Shown: positions 1 through 8,612, numbered from the stretch's first letter. The stretch is DNA of 44,828 bases from Caldifarciminota bacterium (GCA_016930175.1 JAFGHJ010000016.1:1-44828), one strand, 5' to 3'. A program made the numbers and translations. The notes: generated from the sequence alone by a model not told the origin.

Positions 1-107
1 TAAGTTTACATAATATATATTATCAGACATTACATATATTGAGAAATAAGTCCCTGATTCATCCGTAAAACGCTAATTGTTAAGCATTTAGCTTGTTCGC
101 GACCGAA

Positions 108-1802
108 CTACCAGCCGCCACCGCCTCCGCCGCCGCCTCCTCCGCCGGAAAAACCACCACCGCCACCTCCGGAAAAACCGCTTGAGCTTCCTCTGGGAGG
201 ACTTGAAGCCGCAGAAAATGCGCTAATCGTGTTTCCGATTGAGCCTGTTATTCGGTTAGCCATAATAGGTCCGTGTATACCGCCGTAAGTATTGTACCAG
301 TTTGGGGTCTCTATCTGTAGCCCGCTGAAGCGTTCGGCCCATTCGTCCACAACGCCAAGAGCTATTGCGTATGATAAAAAATCGAAAAATATGGTAGGAT
401 TTTGCTCAAGCATCCTTTTTAAGCGTTCCTTCTCTACCCTCATCAAAAATTCTTTAAATCCAAGGATATCCGTTAAGACTTCCCTACCTCTGTATGTGCG
501 TTTCGGCATTGCCTGGGCAAATATGAGCGAAATTAACCCGCTTAGAGCTATCCCGACCGCTATACCGGCTCCCGTACCCGAAAATAAGCCGAATCCAAAT
601 GGAATAGCCCAAATACCCACAAAAAGACCCGCTGCTCCAAAGCCGGTGTATTTTTTTCGCACTGTATCCGGATTTCCGTGAAAATATCCTTTTTTCTTTA
701 CCGACTTGTATATTTCTTCGGTAACATCCTTTACGTATGTATAGAATTCGCCCTTTAAGTCAGAAATAAGAAACTCTTCACCTCCTTTCGCCCTCAAACC
801 ACGCAAAAAATCCTTCAGATGCTTTTCCCTACCTAAATCAATATCCTTCAATATCTTAATTCTAAAATCTTTATTTTTAAGGAATAGAAACTTGGTGGTT
901 TCTATTTCTTCGATCGATAAATGCCCCAGCCTGGCAAGATCAAATAAAATCGATGTTATATCTACCGTATCTACTCTTTGATCGAGAATTGTACCGACTT
1001 CAGCTGCAGTTAATCCTTTGGGGGGATTATACTTAACCGTGATAGTGCCTATAGGGAGGTCTTTTCCTTCCCGAAGCCATTTTCTAAAGAGTAGTACAAA
1101 TATGAGAAGGGGTAGTAAAACGGCAAATAGGGGTCCTATATAGCTTTTCAACTTAAGCCAGAAGGTTGTTGATAGGGGAGGTTTAGTAAGGTAGTTTTTT
1201 GGAAATCTTATATCTACCGTAGATCCGTAGCCGGGATATAAAGTACCGGTACTGAAAGAAAGTTTATTGCTGGTTAAAGTGTAATTATCTGTAGTTCTAT
1301 CCGAACCATATAAGCCGACAAATATTTTTATGTCTTCGTTTGATAATTGTATTGGAGCGGGAAATATAACCGTACAACGCGATGAATCTATCCTGTCTTC
1401 CCAGCGGTTTCCTGTTACGTTCCAATATAATTCATCCCATTCTTTGAAATACCTGGCGCCAAGTACAGCAGAATATTCTATTGTATATACATGAATTCCG
1501 CTGATTGTTCTATCGGGGTCCCCTATACGAAGCCTTAAATCCTTTCCTCCACCGTAACGTCTCGTGGTTTTCTTTACAGGTACGTCTTTTCCGTCCATTA
1601 AGACTTCATCTACTTTAAAACCCAATGAAAAATTACCAGCAATGCCTTTTAATTCAAGCGGAATATCCCTGTAAATACCGTGATGAAAACCACCATCGTA
1701 GTTTACTGTTATTTTTTCCTTAATATTTAAAGAACCATCCTTATTTAGCCTTATTTCGCTATCGAAAAGTTGTATATATAAGCTTAGAAATAGCAATACC
1801 AT
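108..1802 (-). CDS. DUF2207 family membrane protein, full length
   Basis: This is a 564-residue protein of the DUF2207 (YciQ-like) family, whose biochemical role is not established. A short hydrophobic start (residues 1-13) acts as signal or anchor. It is followed by an extracytoplasmic beta-rich domain (about 14-210), one membrane segment (about 216-240), a cytoplasmic region (about 250-385), two hydrophobic segments (about 390-432) and a soluble part. The tail from about residue 540 is a Gly-rich stretch broken by FSGG units and ending in Trp, as is common in this family. The start lies 2 nt after the lemA stop, so the two are surely cotranscribed; the RBS is weak and translational coupling is likely. 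LemA-DUF2207 neighbours recur in many bacteria, suggesting a shared envelope function, which is inference. Confidence 0.88.
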   Translation of the reverse strand: MVLLFLSLYIQLFDSEIRLNKDGSLNIKEKITVNYDGGFHHGIYRDIPLELKGIAGNFSLGFKVDEVLMDGKDVPVKKTTRRYGGGKDLRLRIGDPDRTISGIHVYTIEYSAVLGARYFKEWDELYWNVTGNRWEDRIDSSRCTVIFPAPIQLSNEDIKIFVGLYGSDRTTDNYTLTSNKLSFSTGTLYPGYGSTVDIRFPKNYLTKPPLSTTFWLKLKSYIGPLFAVLLPLLIFVLLFRKWLREGKDLPIGTITVKYNPPKGLTAAEVGTILDQRVDTVDITSILFDLARLGHLSIEEIETTKFLFLKNKDFRIKILKDIDLGREKHLKDFLRGLRAKGGEEFLISDLKGEFYTYVKDVTEEIYKSVKKKGYFHGNPDTVRKKYTGFGAAGLFVGIWAIPFGFGLFSGTGAGIAVGIALSGLISLIFAQAMPKRTYRGREVLTDILGFKEFLMRVEKERLKRMLEQNPTIFFDFLSYAIALGVVDEWAERFSGLQIETPNWYNTYGGIHGPIMANRITGSIGNTISAFSAASSPPRGSSSGFSGGGGGGFSGGGGGGGGGGGW

Positions 1803-1804
1803 AA

Positions 1805-2353
1805 CTAAAACTCAACTTTTGGTACAGCTCTCTCCCCTTCCGCCATTTCGAAGAATTCGCGTTTTTTAAAGCCGAAAATTGAAGCAATTATATTTGAAGG
1901 AAAAGATTCAACCTTAATATTATTATCTCTCACAACAGCATTATAATACCTTCTTGCATTTTGAATATCGCCTTCGATTTGTGATAGATTACTCTGTAAA
2001 TCAAGGAAATTTGTATTAGCCTTTAACTCAGGATAGTTTTCGGCAACTGCAAAAAGCTGACGAAGGGCACTTGTCAACATATTCTCAGCTTTTGATTGCT
2101 CACCTGGGGTTTTCGCCGCGGTCGCTTCCGCTCTTGCTTTTGTAACGTTTTCAAGTACCCCTCTCTCATGGCTCGCGTAACCTTTAACCGTGTTAACAAG
2201 ATTCGGGATGAGGTCGTATCTTCTTTTTAACTGAACGTCGACATCGCTCCAGGCATTATCACAGAGATTTTTAAGACGTACGAACGTGTTGTAGGCGGCT
2301 ATTACAAAAACAATAACACCTATAACGACAGCAATAACTATTAAATTAACCAT
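1805..2353 (-). CDS. lemA: LemA family protein
   Basis: The 182 residues match the LemA family in length and layout: a single N-terminal membrane helix (about 3-22), then the conserved helical body containing VRLKNLCDNAWSDVDVQLKR and DLIPNLVNTVKGYASHE, and a C-terminal part with the family's ARRYYNAVVRDNN segment. LemA proteins are anchored in the inner membrane and form a four-helix bundle; their function is not settled. A strong GGAGG lies 6 nt before the ATG. It sits between a truncated and a full DUF2207 gene, all on the minus strand and closely spaced, so the three probably form one functional group at the distal end of the tyrS-ftsY unit. Confidence 0.93.
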   Translation of the reverse strand: MVNLIVIAVVIGVIVFVIAAYNTFVRLKNLCDNAWSDVDVQLKRRYDLIPNLVNTVKGYASHERGVLENVTKARAEATAAKTPGEQSKAENMLTSALRQLFAVAENYPELKANTNFLDLQSNLSQIEGDIQNARRYYNAVVRDNNIKVESFPSNIIASIFGFKKREFFEMAEGERAVPKVEF

Positions 2354-2392
2354 GTTTTTCCTCCTTTTTTTGAAACGCGTTTATTTTTCTAA

Positions 2393-3385
2393 TTATTTAA
2401 TATTAAGAATATTCTTCCTTTTAATAGATGTTAGCATCCCTATAAAAAATAGTAGAGAACCTATTCCAAGGGCTTTAGAAGATAGGTTACATCTTTGAGA
2501 AACAACCAACAATAGCACTCCTGCTGCCATAAAGCTTAAGGGCAAGATTGCCTTTATTCTTTCTTTGACCTCATTTCGGGTTGTTGCTGAAATAGATTTA
2601 TTGCTATTTCTAAGTAATTTTGGTTTTTCAACTCTCTTAAAAAATTCTCTAAAACCTAAAAATTCTTTTAAAGCCTTTAACCCCTTTTGAGTTCTCTTCG
2701 GCATAACAGGCGTAAAAATAAGAGCTATAATACCACTCACAATAATACCTAATGCGGGGGCAAAAAGCCATACAAGAGAATTACTATAAGGAAGTGCTAC
2801 AATCATTATTAATAGAGCTCCTAAAAGTATTAAAGTCCAACCTAATTGCAAGTATTTGTCTTTGATCTTTAAAAGATTGTCGTTAAAGTATTTTTTTCTT
2901 TCTAATCCACTATATAAAGATTCTTGTACTTTGTAAAAATCAGTGTAATCATAATATTTCCATGTTGATGTTAGCTCAGATTTAAGAAACTCTGTTTCTC
3001 CGTTTCTTATTAATAGTTGTAGATATATCTTTAGGTACTCTGGTAACTTTTTATCTATGTTTTTTAAGACTCTAATTTTAAAATCTTCAAGGGTAGATTC
3101 CTTTTCGATTTTTTCAAGAGATAAATATCCCAGGTGCTCCAATTCTGATAAAATAGAGGTTATAATATTCTTAGGGGTTTTCTGTTGAATTACAATAGCC
3201 TTTTCTGTGTCTGTAAGTTTAGAAAAGGCTTCGTTGTCCTTGTAAGTAACAGTAATAGTTCCTACAGACAAGTCTTTGCCATTGCGATACCAGTATACAA
3301 AAAGGAAAATAAAAGTAAAAACAGGTAATAAAATACCTATTATTAGACCAACAGTATTATGAAATATTAAAAATACCATATCCAT
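2393..3385 (-). CDS. DUF2207-type protein lacking the N-terminal domain
   Basis: The 330 residues align by eye with the C-terminal half of the full DUF2207 protein encoded 600 bp downstream. Shared landmarks are a membrane helix followed by WYRNGKDLSVGTITVTY, then LGYLSLE, FKIRVLKNID, RKKYF, a hydrophobic pair (about 183-225), MPKRT and LGFREFFKRVEK. The roughly 200-residue extracytoplasmic domain and the Gly-rich tail are missing. The end instead carries two extra hydrophobic segments (about 288-322). The ATG is preceded by AAGGATTAGGG at suitable spacing and the frame is open, so it looks like a working short paralogue rather than a decayed fragment. It appears more AT-rich than its neighbours by eye. 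It is 47 bp from the metallo-hydrolase gene, in the same unit. Confidence 0.8.
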   Translation of the reverse strand: MDMVFLIFHNTVGLIIGILLPVFTFIFLFVYWYRNGKDLSVGTITVTYKDNEAFSKLTDTEKAIVIQQKTPKNIITSILSELEHLGYLSLEKIEKESTLEDFKIRVLKNIDKKLPEYLKIYLQLLIRNGETEFLKSELTSTWKYYDYTDFYKVQESLYSGLERKKYFNDNLLKIKDKYLQLGWTLILLGALLIMIVALPYSNSLVWLFAPALGIIVSGIIALIFTPVMPKRTQKGLKALKEFLGFREFFKRVEKPKLLRNSNKSISATTRNEVKERIKAILPLSFMAAGVLLLVVSQRCNLSSKALGIGSLLFFIGMLTSIKRKNILNIK

Positions 3386-3432
3386 TTTCCCTAATCCTTA
3401 TAAATAATATTACCTTTGACCGTAAATATTCA

Positions 3433-4545
3433 CTAAATTAAATCTACAAGGGGCGGTAAATCGAACCATTCGGCTGCAGTAATAACTGCTTTTCCTGTTT
3501 CAAGAACCGTATCGTAAAAATTCCCCATATGCTCTCTGAATTTTCTTTCTCTGAGCAAATGATGGTCGTAAATCATAATGTCGAAATCGGTTTCTCTTAC
3601 TATCTTTGAAGCGTTTTCTATACATCTGTCTAAGTTAATCTGATTAAACATATAACCCAGGAGATATGTTGAAGGACCGTCGAGTATTATTACATTAGGG
3701 TTCCCTTTTATTATCCACTGCGCATAGTCTTCAATATTAGGTCCCATGATATCGGAAGAGAATAAAACTATTTTATCGTCTCTTTTAACTACCACTGGTT
3801 CTACCCAGCCGGTTTTCGCATACTCTATTCCATGGAATAAGGTACCCGGAAAACTAATGCTGGTTTTGCCGAATTTAATAACTCCTTTACGAATGAAATT
3901 TATACTGGTTCGCGCCACTTTTAATTCGGTCAACCATTTTTCTTTCATCCAGGCTTCTACACTGTTAAACATGTTGGCTCTCCACACCTTCAATAATTCC
4001 GCGCGTCTGCTTGCGTAATCGCCAAAGTCTTTTTTTTGCGCTAAACTCAGCTTATTGTAAGGGTCCTGATAGTTTTTTTCCTCCGGGTCCTTCGTAAATT
4101 CATCGATCTTAAAGACGTTATCGAACACCGCCATCAAGTCTTGATACAACGTCCTCACTCTCTTCCACTGAGAATAGTTAATCCATTCATTAGGATTTTT
4201 TATATAAGTAATTTTATCTATATAGCTTTCTGGAAATTCAGCAGGTCTTTTATGATGGTCGTAATGAAAATGAGTTATTATTACTATATCGGCTTTTTTT
4301 GTATATTCTTTTACTCTCTTTTCGGCAGCACTTAAAAAATCCAATTTTTCTTCTTCTTCCAGCGGATAGGAATGCTGCATAATCGCGTATCCGGGGTCTA
4401 TAATGATTTTTATCTCAGGAGTTTCTATATAGGTACACATGGATTTAGCTCCCATGGAATCGAACCAAACAGGCGTAACACTTATTCTACCTGTTTTTAT
4501 TGTATTTTTAAAATTTCCCTTTTTAAGATACTCTTTTGAAGTCAC
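3433..4545 (-). CDS. Metallo-beta-lactamase fold hydrolase, UPF0282 type
   Basis: The 370-residue product has the metallo-beta-lactamase signature HxHxDH as THFHYDHH (H92, H94, D96, H97). Other matches are a leading TYIETPEIKIIIDPG segment, later SSDIMGPNIEDYAQWI, the family-like ILDGPSTYLLGYMF and a DHH near residue 330. This combination is what I know from the UPF0282 family, mostly seen in archaea; the substrate is unknown. The start is GTG, 9 nt after the ftsY stop. The first 22 residues precede the usual family start (SVTPVWFDSMGAKS), so a later start cannot be excluded, but no better RBS is visible. It is transcribed with ftsY and upstream of the DUF2207/lemA group. Confidence 0.82.
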   Translation of the reverse strand: MTSKEYLKKGNFKNTIKTGRISVTPVWFDSMGAKSMCTYIETPEIKIIIDPGYAIMQHSYPLEEEEKLDFLSAAEKRVKEYTKKADIVIITHFHYDHHKRPAEFPESYIDKITYIKNPNEWINYSQWKRVRTLYQDLMAVFDNVFKIDEFTKDPEEKNYQDPYNKLSLAQKKDFGDYASRRAELLKVWRANMFNSVEAWMKEKWLTELKVARTSINFIRKGVIKFGKTSISFPGTLFHGIEYAKTGWVEPVVVKRDDKIVLFSSDIMGPNIEDYAQWIIKGNPNVIILDGPSTYLLGYMFNQINLDRCIENASKIVRETDFDIMIYDHHLLRERKFREHMGNFYDTVLETGKAVITAAEWFDLPPLVDLI

Positions 4546-4556
4546 AATAAAAACCC

Positions 4557-5423
4557 CTATTCTTCCAGAATCGCTGTTACGAAATCCTCGGCAGAAAATG
4601 GAATTAAATCCCCTTTCTCTTCTCCGATCCCGATATATTTCACAGGTATACCTATATCGTTAACTATGGAAACGACTATACCGCCTTTTGCAGTTCCATC
4701 GAGTTTTGTTAAGGCTATTCCCGTTATTCCTATCGCCTCATTAAATTGTTTCGCCTGTTGTAATGCATTTTGACCGGTTGTTCCATCTACAACCAGAATG
4801 GTTTCCTGAGGTAAATCTTCTCGTTTTCTCTTTAAAACTTTTTTGATTTTTTTCATTTCTTCCATTAAATCGTTACGAGTATGAAGTCTTCCGGCGGTAT
4901 CAATTAATACATAATCGATTTCTCTTGCTACTGCAGCATCCACCGCGTCAAAACACACAGCAGCAGGATCAGCTCCGTAACCGGATTGAACAACATCTGA
5001 ATTAATTCTTTCTCCCCATTTGCTTAATTGTTCTACTGCACCCGTCCTGAATGTATCACCAGAAGCTAAGAGAACTTTTTTTCCTTCCCCATGAAGAGTC
5101 CATCCTCTTTTCCCAATGGTAGTGGTCTTCCCCACCCCGTTGACCCCGACATATAACTCAACAATAGGTTTTGTATAGTCATTCCCTCCAACAGATACGT
5201 TGAGTATATTTATAAGTTCTTTTTTAAGAGAAGAGAGATAGTTTTCAGGAGTTGTCTTTTCAAGAGTCCCAACCAGAGAAACAGCGGTATCTACACCAAA
5301 ATCCGATTCTATTAATAGATTTTCAAAATCTACTAAAGCTTTCGGGTCTCTTTTCCCAAAAAGATTTCGTAGTTTTTTGCTAAAATTATCTCTGGTTTTT
5401 TGTAGAGTCTTCCTTAGATTCAC
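4557..5423 (-). CDS. ftsY: Signal recognition particle receptor FtsY
   Basis: FtsY docks ribosome-SRP complexes at the inner membrane through its SRP-type GTPase. The 288 residues comprise the N domain (about 1-80) and the G domain, with P-loop GVNGVGKT (93-100), DTFR (123-126), DTAGR (175-179) and TKLDGTAKGG followed by the closing GIGEEKGDLIPFSAEDFV. The acidic A domain is essentially absent, as in many bacteria. The P-loop is followed by IGKRGW where most FtsY have a GKLA-like stretch, a mild oddity. The start is GTG and lies inside the glycosyltransferase gene (38-bp overlap), giving a start typical of the family (LRKTLQKTRDNFSKKL). Order in the unit: tyrS, glycosyltransferase, ftsY, UPF0282. 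Confidence 0.96.
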   Translation of the reverse strand: MNLRKTLQKTRDNFSKKLRNLFGKRDPKALVDFENLLIESDFGVDTAVSLVGTLEKTTPENYLSSLKKELINILNVSVGGNDYTKPIVELYVGVNGVGKTTTIGKRGWTLHGEGKKVLLASGDTFRTGAVEQLSKWGERINSDVVQSGYGADPAAVCFDAVDAAVAREIDYVLIDTAGRLHTRNDLMEEMKKIKKVLKRKREDLPQETILVVDGTTGQNALQQAKQFNEAIGITGIALTKLDGTAKGGIVVSIVNDIGIPVKYIGIGEEKGDLIPFSAEDFVTAILEE

Positions 5424-6339
5424 GTTCGGAGATTTCCCTTTCGAGCCTTTTTACGTTTTCAGCCAAAGCAGCTACAGCTTCGGTTATAAAACCTACAGTA
5501 AAAAGGACCAAACCCGAAACAATCAAAAGAATAACGAGATATAAAATAGGCCTATAACCATGTTGATAAATAAATCGCTGAATAATTCCGTAAACACCTA
5601 CAAATATACCGAGTACGATAAGAATAGTGCCGGAAGTTCCAAAAAACAAAAACGGTTTTCTTAAAAGCGAAATTTGCATTTTTACCGCCAAAAGATCCAT
5701 TACCCCTATTACAACTCTTCCCTTACCCGTATATTTGGATTCCCCAAATTTTCGCTCCCTTAATTTTACCTTAATCTCAGAAACCTTAAAACCTTTGTTC
5801 ACAGCAAGAGCCACTATATACCTATGCCAATCTTTCCTTAAATCAATCTCATCCAAAACATTGCTGCGTAAAGCCTTAATGGAGTTCTGGTCATGTATTG
5901 GCAGATGAAATAAGCATCTTGAAAGAAAATTGTAAATGCCGGATACAAATTTTTTCTGATAGGCGCCTTGTTTCCATCCCGTAACTATATCGTAACCTTT
6001 TTCTATTTCTTCAAGTAATCTGGGTATATCGTTTGCATCGAACTGACCATCTGCATCCATAATTACCAAAACGGGTGATTTTGAATGTCTGAATCCCGTT
6101 AGGATTGCTTCTGTCTTACCAAGGTTACTACGATGACTGTAAACTTTCAGGTATTTATATTTTTCTTTTAGGCGTTTGCCTTCTTCGAAAGTTCTGTCAT
6201 CGCTTCCGTCATCAACTATAATCACTTCATAGTTTCTTTTGTCTTTCTTAACAACAGAGTTTATTTCTTCCATCAAAGGAGCTAAGTTTTCTCTTTCGTT
6301 AAAAGCTGGAACTATAATTGCTACATTTTTTTGAGGCAT
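5386..6339 (-). CDS. Family 2 glycosyltransferase, DPM1/ArnC-like
   Basis: The 317-residue protein has a GT-A catalytic domain (1-210) with VPAFNERENL, VDDGSDD and the metal-binding DAD at 95-97 (MDADGQFD). Two C-terminal membrane helices follow (about 232-258 and 267-288), then a short charged cytoplasmic tail. This architecture is that of polyprenyl-phosphate sugar transferases (dolichol-phosphate mannose synthase and ArnC/GtrB types), which load a sugar from a nucleotide donor onto a lipid carrier at the inner membrane. The sugar cannot be read from the sequence. It starts 19 bp after the tyrS stop and overlaps ftsY by 38 bp, so the three are one transcript. No functional link to tRNA charging or SRP is evident. 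Confidence 0.88.
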   Translation of the reverse strand: MPQKNVAIIVPAFNERENLAPLMEEINSVVKKDKRNYEVIIVDDGSDDRTFEEGKRLKEKYKYLKVYSHRSNLGKTEAILTGFRHSKSPVLVIMDADGQFDANDIPRLLEEIEKGYDIVTGWKQGAYQKKFVSGIYNFLSRCLFHLPIHDQNSIKALRSNVLDEIDLRKDWHRYIVALAVNKGFKVSEIKVKLRERKFGESKYTGKGRVVIGVMDLLAVKMQISLLRKPFLFFGTSGTILIVLGIFVGVYGIIQRFIYQHGYRPILYLVILLIVSGLVLFTVGFITEAVAALAENVKRLEREISERESKEDSTKNQR

Positions 6340-6358
6340 TTCTTTATTACCTTAAAAG

Positions 6359-7546
6359 TTATTTTGGTTTAATTTTTACAAACCGTAGTTTTCCCACTTT
6401 CAAAACAGTATCTTTATCAAACGATATATTTAGTGTAAAGTCGGTTACCTTCTTACCGTCTATCTTAAGTGCTCCGCTTGTTATTAGTCGCCTGGCTTCT
6501 CCCCGGGATTTGACAAATCCTGCTTTCTCAATCAGTTCAACAATCCAAATTTTTTCTCCTTTATCAATTTTCAATTCTTTAATACCTGCCGGTGTTTTAT
6601 TCTCTGAAAATACTTTAATGAACTCTTTTCTTGCTTCTTCTCCGGCTTTCTTATTATGATAAAGAGAAACTACTCCTTCTGCGAGTTCCATTTTAATATC
6701 CCTCGGGTTTTCGCCGGCTTTTAGCTTCTTTTCTATATTCCTAAGATGATTTTCATCATAATCCAGGCACAATTTAAAATATCTTAATATTAAATTATCC
6801 GGTATCGACATTAATTTTCCGAATTGTTCCTTCGGAGATTCCGCTACTCCCACATAATTTCCGTACGATTTACTCATTTTCCTGACACCGTCAAGACCTT
6901 CCAGTATAGGCATTAGCATGACAACCTGGGGTTCCATATCAAAGCTCCTCTGCATATCCCTGCCCAGAAGGTGATTCCAGTGCTGATCTGTGCCCCCGAG
7001 CTCTATATCCGACCTAACAGCTACAGAATCGTATGCCTGAAATACAGGATATAGAAACTCATGAAGGGCAATTGGCTGTTCTTCTTTAAATCTTTTTGAA
7101 AAATCATCTCTTTCCATCATCTTTGCCATAGTTATTCTGGAAGTCAGTTTTACTATTTCCGTTGGGGTTAATTTTGCTAACCATTTGGAATTATGTCTAA
7201 TTTCTGTATTTTTATTATCTAATATCTTGAATATCTGTTTCTCGTAATTCTTCATGTTTTTCTTAACATCTTCTTCGGTTAAAGGGGGTCTTGTTTTGGA
7301 AAGCCCGGAAGGATCCCCTATTCTCGCAGTAAAATCCCCTACGACGAGAACAGCGATGTGACCAAGTTCCTGAAAATCCCTAAGTTTTCTAAGAACAACG
7401 GCAAAACCAAGATGGATGTCCGGAGCTGTAGGGTCTATACCCAACTTAACTCTTAAGGGCTTTTTTTTACTTAGTTTTTTCTTAAGTTCTTCTTCCGGTA
7501 TTACTGTTTCGACCCTTGCCAGGATTTTTTCTAATTGAGATTTTAT
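6359..7546 (-). CDS. tyrS: Tyrosyl-tRNA synthetase, probable AUA start
   Basis: TyrS charges tRNA-Tyr. With the start chosen here the protein is 395 residues, normal for the family. It has a class I core with HLGF (HIGH-like, 45-48), GTDQHWN, KMSKS exactly at 223-227, and a C-terminal S4 RNA-binding domain (about 325-390). The open frame has no ATG or GTG before the catalytic core. The first TTG (7444) falls inside the conserved KLGIDPTAPD segment and would delete the N-terminus. Upstream, a GGGAGG stands 6 nt before an in-frame ATA at 7546. That ATA overlaps the TAA of the SPFH gene as ATAA, in the manner of ATGA coupling. I chose it as the start; the exact codon is inference, the identity is not. 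Confidence 0.9.
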   Translation of the reverse strand: MKSQLEKILARVETVIPEEELKKKLSKKKPLRVKLGIDPTAPDIHLGFAVVLRKLRDFQELGHIAVLVVGDFTARIGDPSGLSKTRPPLTEEDVKKNMKNYEKQIFKILDNKNTEIRHNSKWLAKLTPTEIVKLTSRITMAKMMERDDFSKRFKEEQPIALHEFLYPVFQAYDSVAVRSDIELGGTDQHWNHLLGRDMQRSFDMEPQVVMLMPILEGLDGVRKMSKSYGNYVGVAESPKEQFGKLMSIPDNLILRYFKLCLDYDENHLRNIEKKLKAGENPRDIKMELAEGVVSLYHNKKAGEEARKEFIKVFSENKTPAGIKELKIDKGEKIWIVELIEKAGFVKSRGEARRLITSGALKIDGKKVTDFTLNISFDKDTVLKVGKLRFVKIKPK

Positions 7547-8463
7547 TTGCCGCCTCCCGTAGGTATATTTAAAAGGGGCGTTAATTTCTGGTCAAACGGA
7601 GTAACTATCACGGTATTATTGGGCGAATTCACGAGCTGCTGAAGCGTTTTAATGTAATACCACTGTAAATAACTTCCTGAAAGAGACTGGGCTATGATCT
7701 TGTTGTAATCAGAGACACCTTTAGCCTCTACTGCTTTTCTTTCCGCTTCTCTTTTTTCCTTATCGAGAACGAATTCCATTTTTTCCGCTTCCTGTTTTGC
7801 CGCCATTTTCGCATCGATTTCGTTTTGTACCTTGGCGGGCAATTTTACATCTCTTAATAAAACTCTTTCTATTTCTACATTTCTATCCTTCACTGCCGCT
7901 CTAAGATTTTCACTGATTTGGATTGAAACGGCTTCTCTATTTTGTGTGTATATGTCTTCTACTTTATAATTCGAAATAATGTTACGTATAGATGTTCTCG
8001 CCGCGGGACGTACGATTTTATCTACATAATTAAGACCCAGGGTACTGTATACTTCAGCTGCGCCTTCAGGAACTAACTTATGCCAGACTGTAACGTCTAA
8101 TCTAACCATAAGACCTTCAGAAGTCAGAGCCTCTATCGCATCATCTCCCTTTACCTGACCTTCTCTTGGCATTCCGCTCATTGTGTACTCTTCCGTCCTT
8201 ATACTCATTTTTTCAACGGACGCGAAAGGATTAACAAGGTGAAGTCCGTTTTTAAGTGTCGTTTCTTGAACTTTACCAAAAACAATTACTACTCCTACAT
8301 TTCCGGGAGGAACGAGACGAACCATAGAGGCAACGAGGAATATAAACGATAAAAACATAACACCGAAAGGAATTAATTTACCCTGAGGATTTCTTTTCAT
8401 CTCTGGAGAGCTTAGCATTATTATTCCTACGATAAGACAAATAACAAATAAGAAAACTAACAT
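7543..8463 (-). CDS. SPFH/prohibitin (band 7) family protein
   Basis: The 306 residues begin with two hydrophobic segments (about 1-17 and 32-50). They continue into the SPFH domain with VPPGNVGVVIVFGKV, LKNGLHLVNPF and a long helical arm rich in AKQEAEKMEFVLDKEKREAE (about 215-255), then end in a Gly-rich tail. This is the layout of prohibitin/HflC/QmcA-like proteins, which oligomerise at the inner membrane and often regulate FtsH-type proteases or membrane domains; no partner protease is in the window. A strong GGAGG precedes the ATG. The gene begins 22 nt after the tRNA and its stop overlaps the proposed tyrS start, so tRNA, SPFH and tyrS appear to share one transcript. Confidence 0.92.
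   Translation of the reverse strand: MLVFLFVICLIVGIIMLSSPEMKRNPQGKLIPFGVMFLSFIFLVASMVRLVPPGNVGVVIVFGKVQETTLKNGLHLVNPFASVEKMSIRTEEYTMSGMPREGQVKGDDAIEALTSEGLMVRLDVTVWHKLVPEGAAEVYSTLGLNYVDKIVRPAARTSIRNIISNYKVEDIYTQNREAVSIQISENLRAAVKDRNVEIERVLLRDVKLPAKVQNEIDAKMAAKQEAEKMEFVLDKEKREAERKAVEAKGVSDYNKIIAQSLSGSYLQWYYIKTLQQLVNSPNNTVIVTPFDQKLTPLLNIPTGGGK
7553..7558 (-). promoter_or_regulatory. Shine-Dalgarno of tyrS that points to an ATA start
   Basis: GGGAGG on the minus strand lies within the last codons of the SPFH gene, 6 nt before the ATA at 7544-7546. No ATG, GTG or TTG is in range, so this RBS decides the proposed start. Confidence 0.65.
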
Positions 8464-8484
8464 TTTACACCTCCAAAAGATTTA

Positions 8485-8558
8485 TAGCGGCGCAGGGACT
8501 CGAACCCCGGACACGTGGATTATGATTCCACTGCTCTGACCAACTGAGCTACGCCGCC
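8485..8558 (-). tRNA. tRNA with CAT anticodon (Met, elongator type)
   Basis: A full 74-nt cloverleaf folds: acceptor GGCGGCG with CGCCGCT (first pair G-U), D arm GCTC/GAGC, anticodon stem GTGGA/TCCAC with loop ATCATAA (anticodon CAT), a 5-nt variable loop and T arm CGGGG/CCCTG with TTCGAGT. No CCA is encoded. The anticodon stem lacks the three G-C pairs of initiator tRNAs, so elongator Met is most likely; a lysidine-modified Ile2 tRNA is the alternative. It heads the SPFH-tyrS unit. Confidence 0.93.
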
Positions 8559-8584
8559 GTAATTACCACTACATTTCATGACTT

Positions 8585-8612
8585 AATATATTTTAGCGTC
8601 CAGAAATGTCAA
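8585..8612 (-). promoter_or_regulatory. Promoter of the tRNA-SPFH-tyrS unit
   Basis: On the minus strand TTGACA (8612-8607), a 16-nt spacer and TATATT (8590-8585), about 27 nt before the tRNA 5' end. The -35 box overlaps the TGA stop of the macro-domain gene. Confidence 0.8.

Noticed and set aside
10-23. 14-bp palindrome of A and T
   Set aside because: Purely alternating AT sequence in an AT-rich genome; no gene context beyond the end of the DUF2207 gene.
71-94. Possible heptad words after the DUF2207 gene
   Set aside because: GC spacing is 12 and 8, not 7, so it does not keep register with the other arrays.
7442-7444. TTG at 7444 as tyrS start
   Set aside because: It falls inside the conserved KLGIDPTAPD segment and would remove the N-terminal 34 residues; no RBS precedes it.
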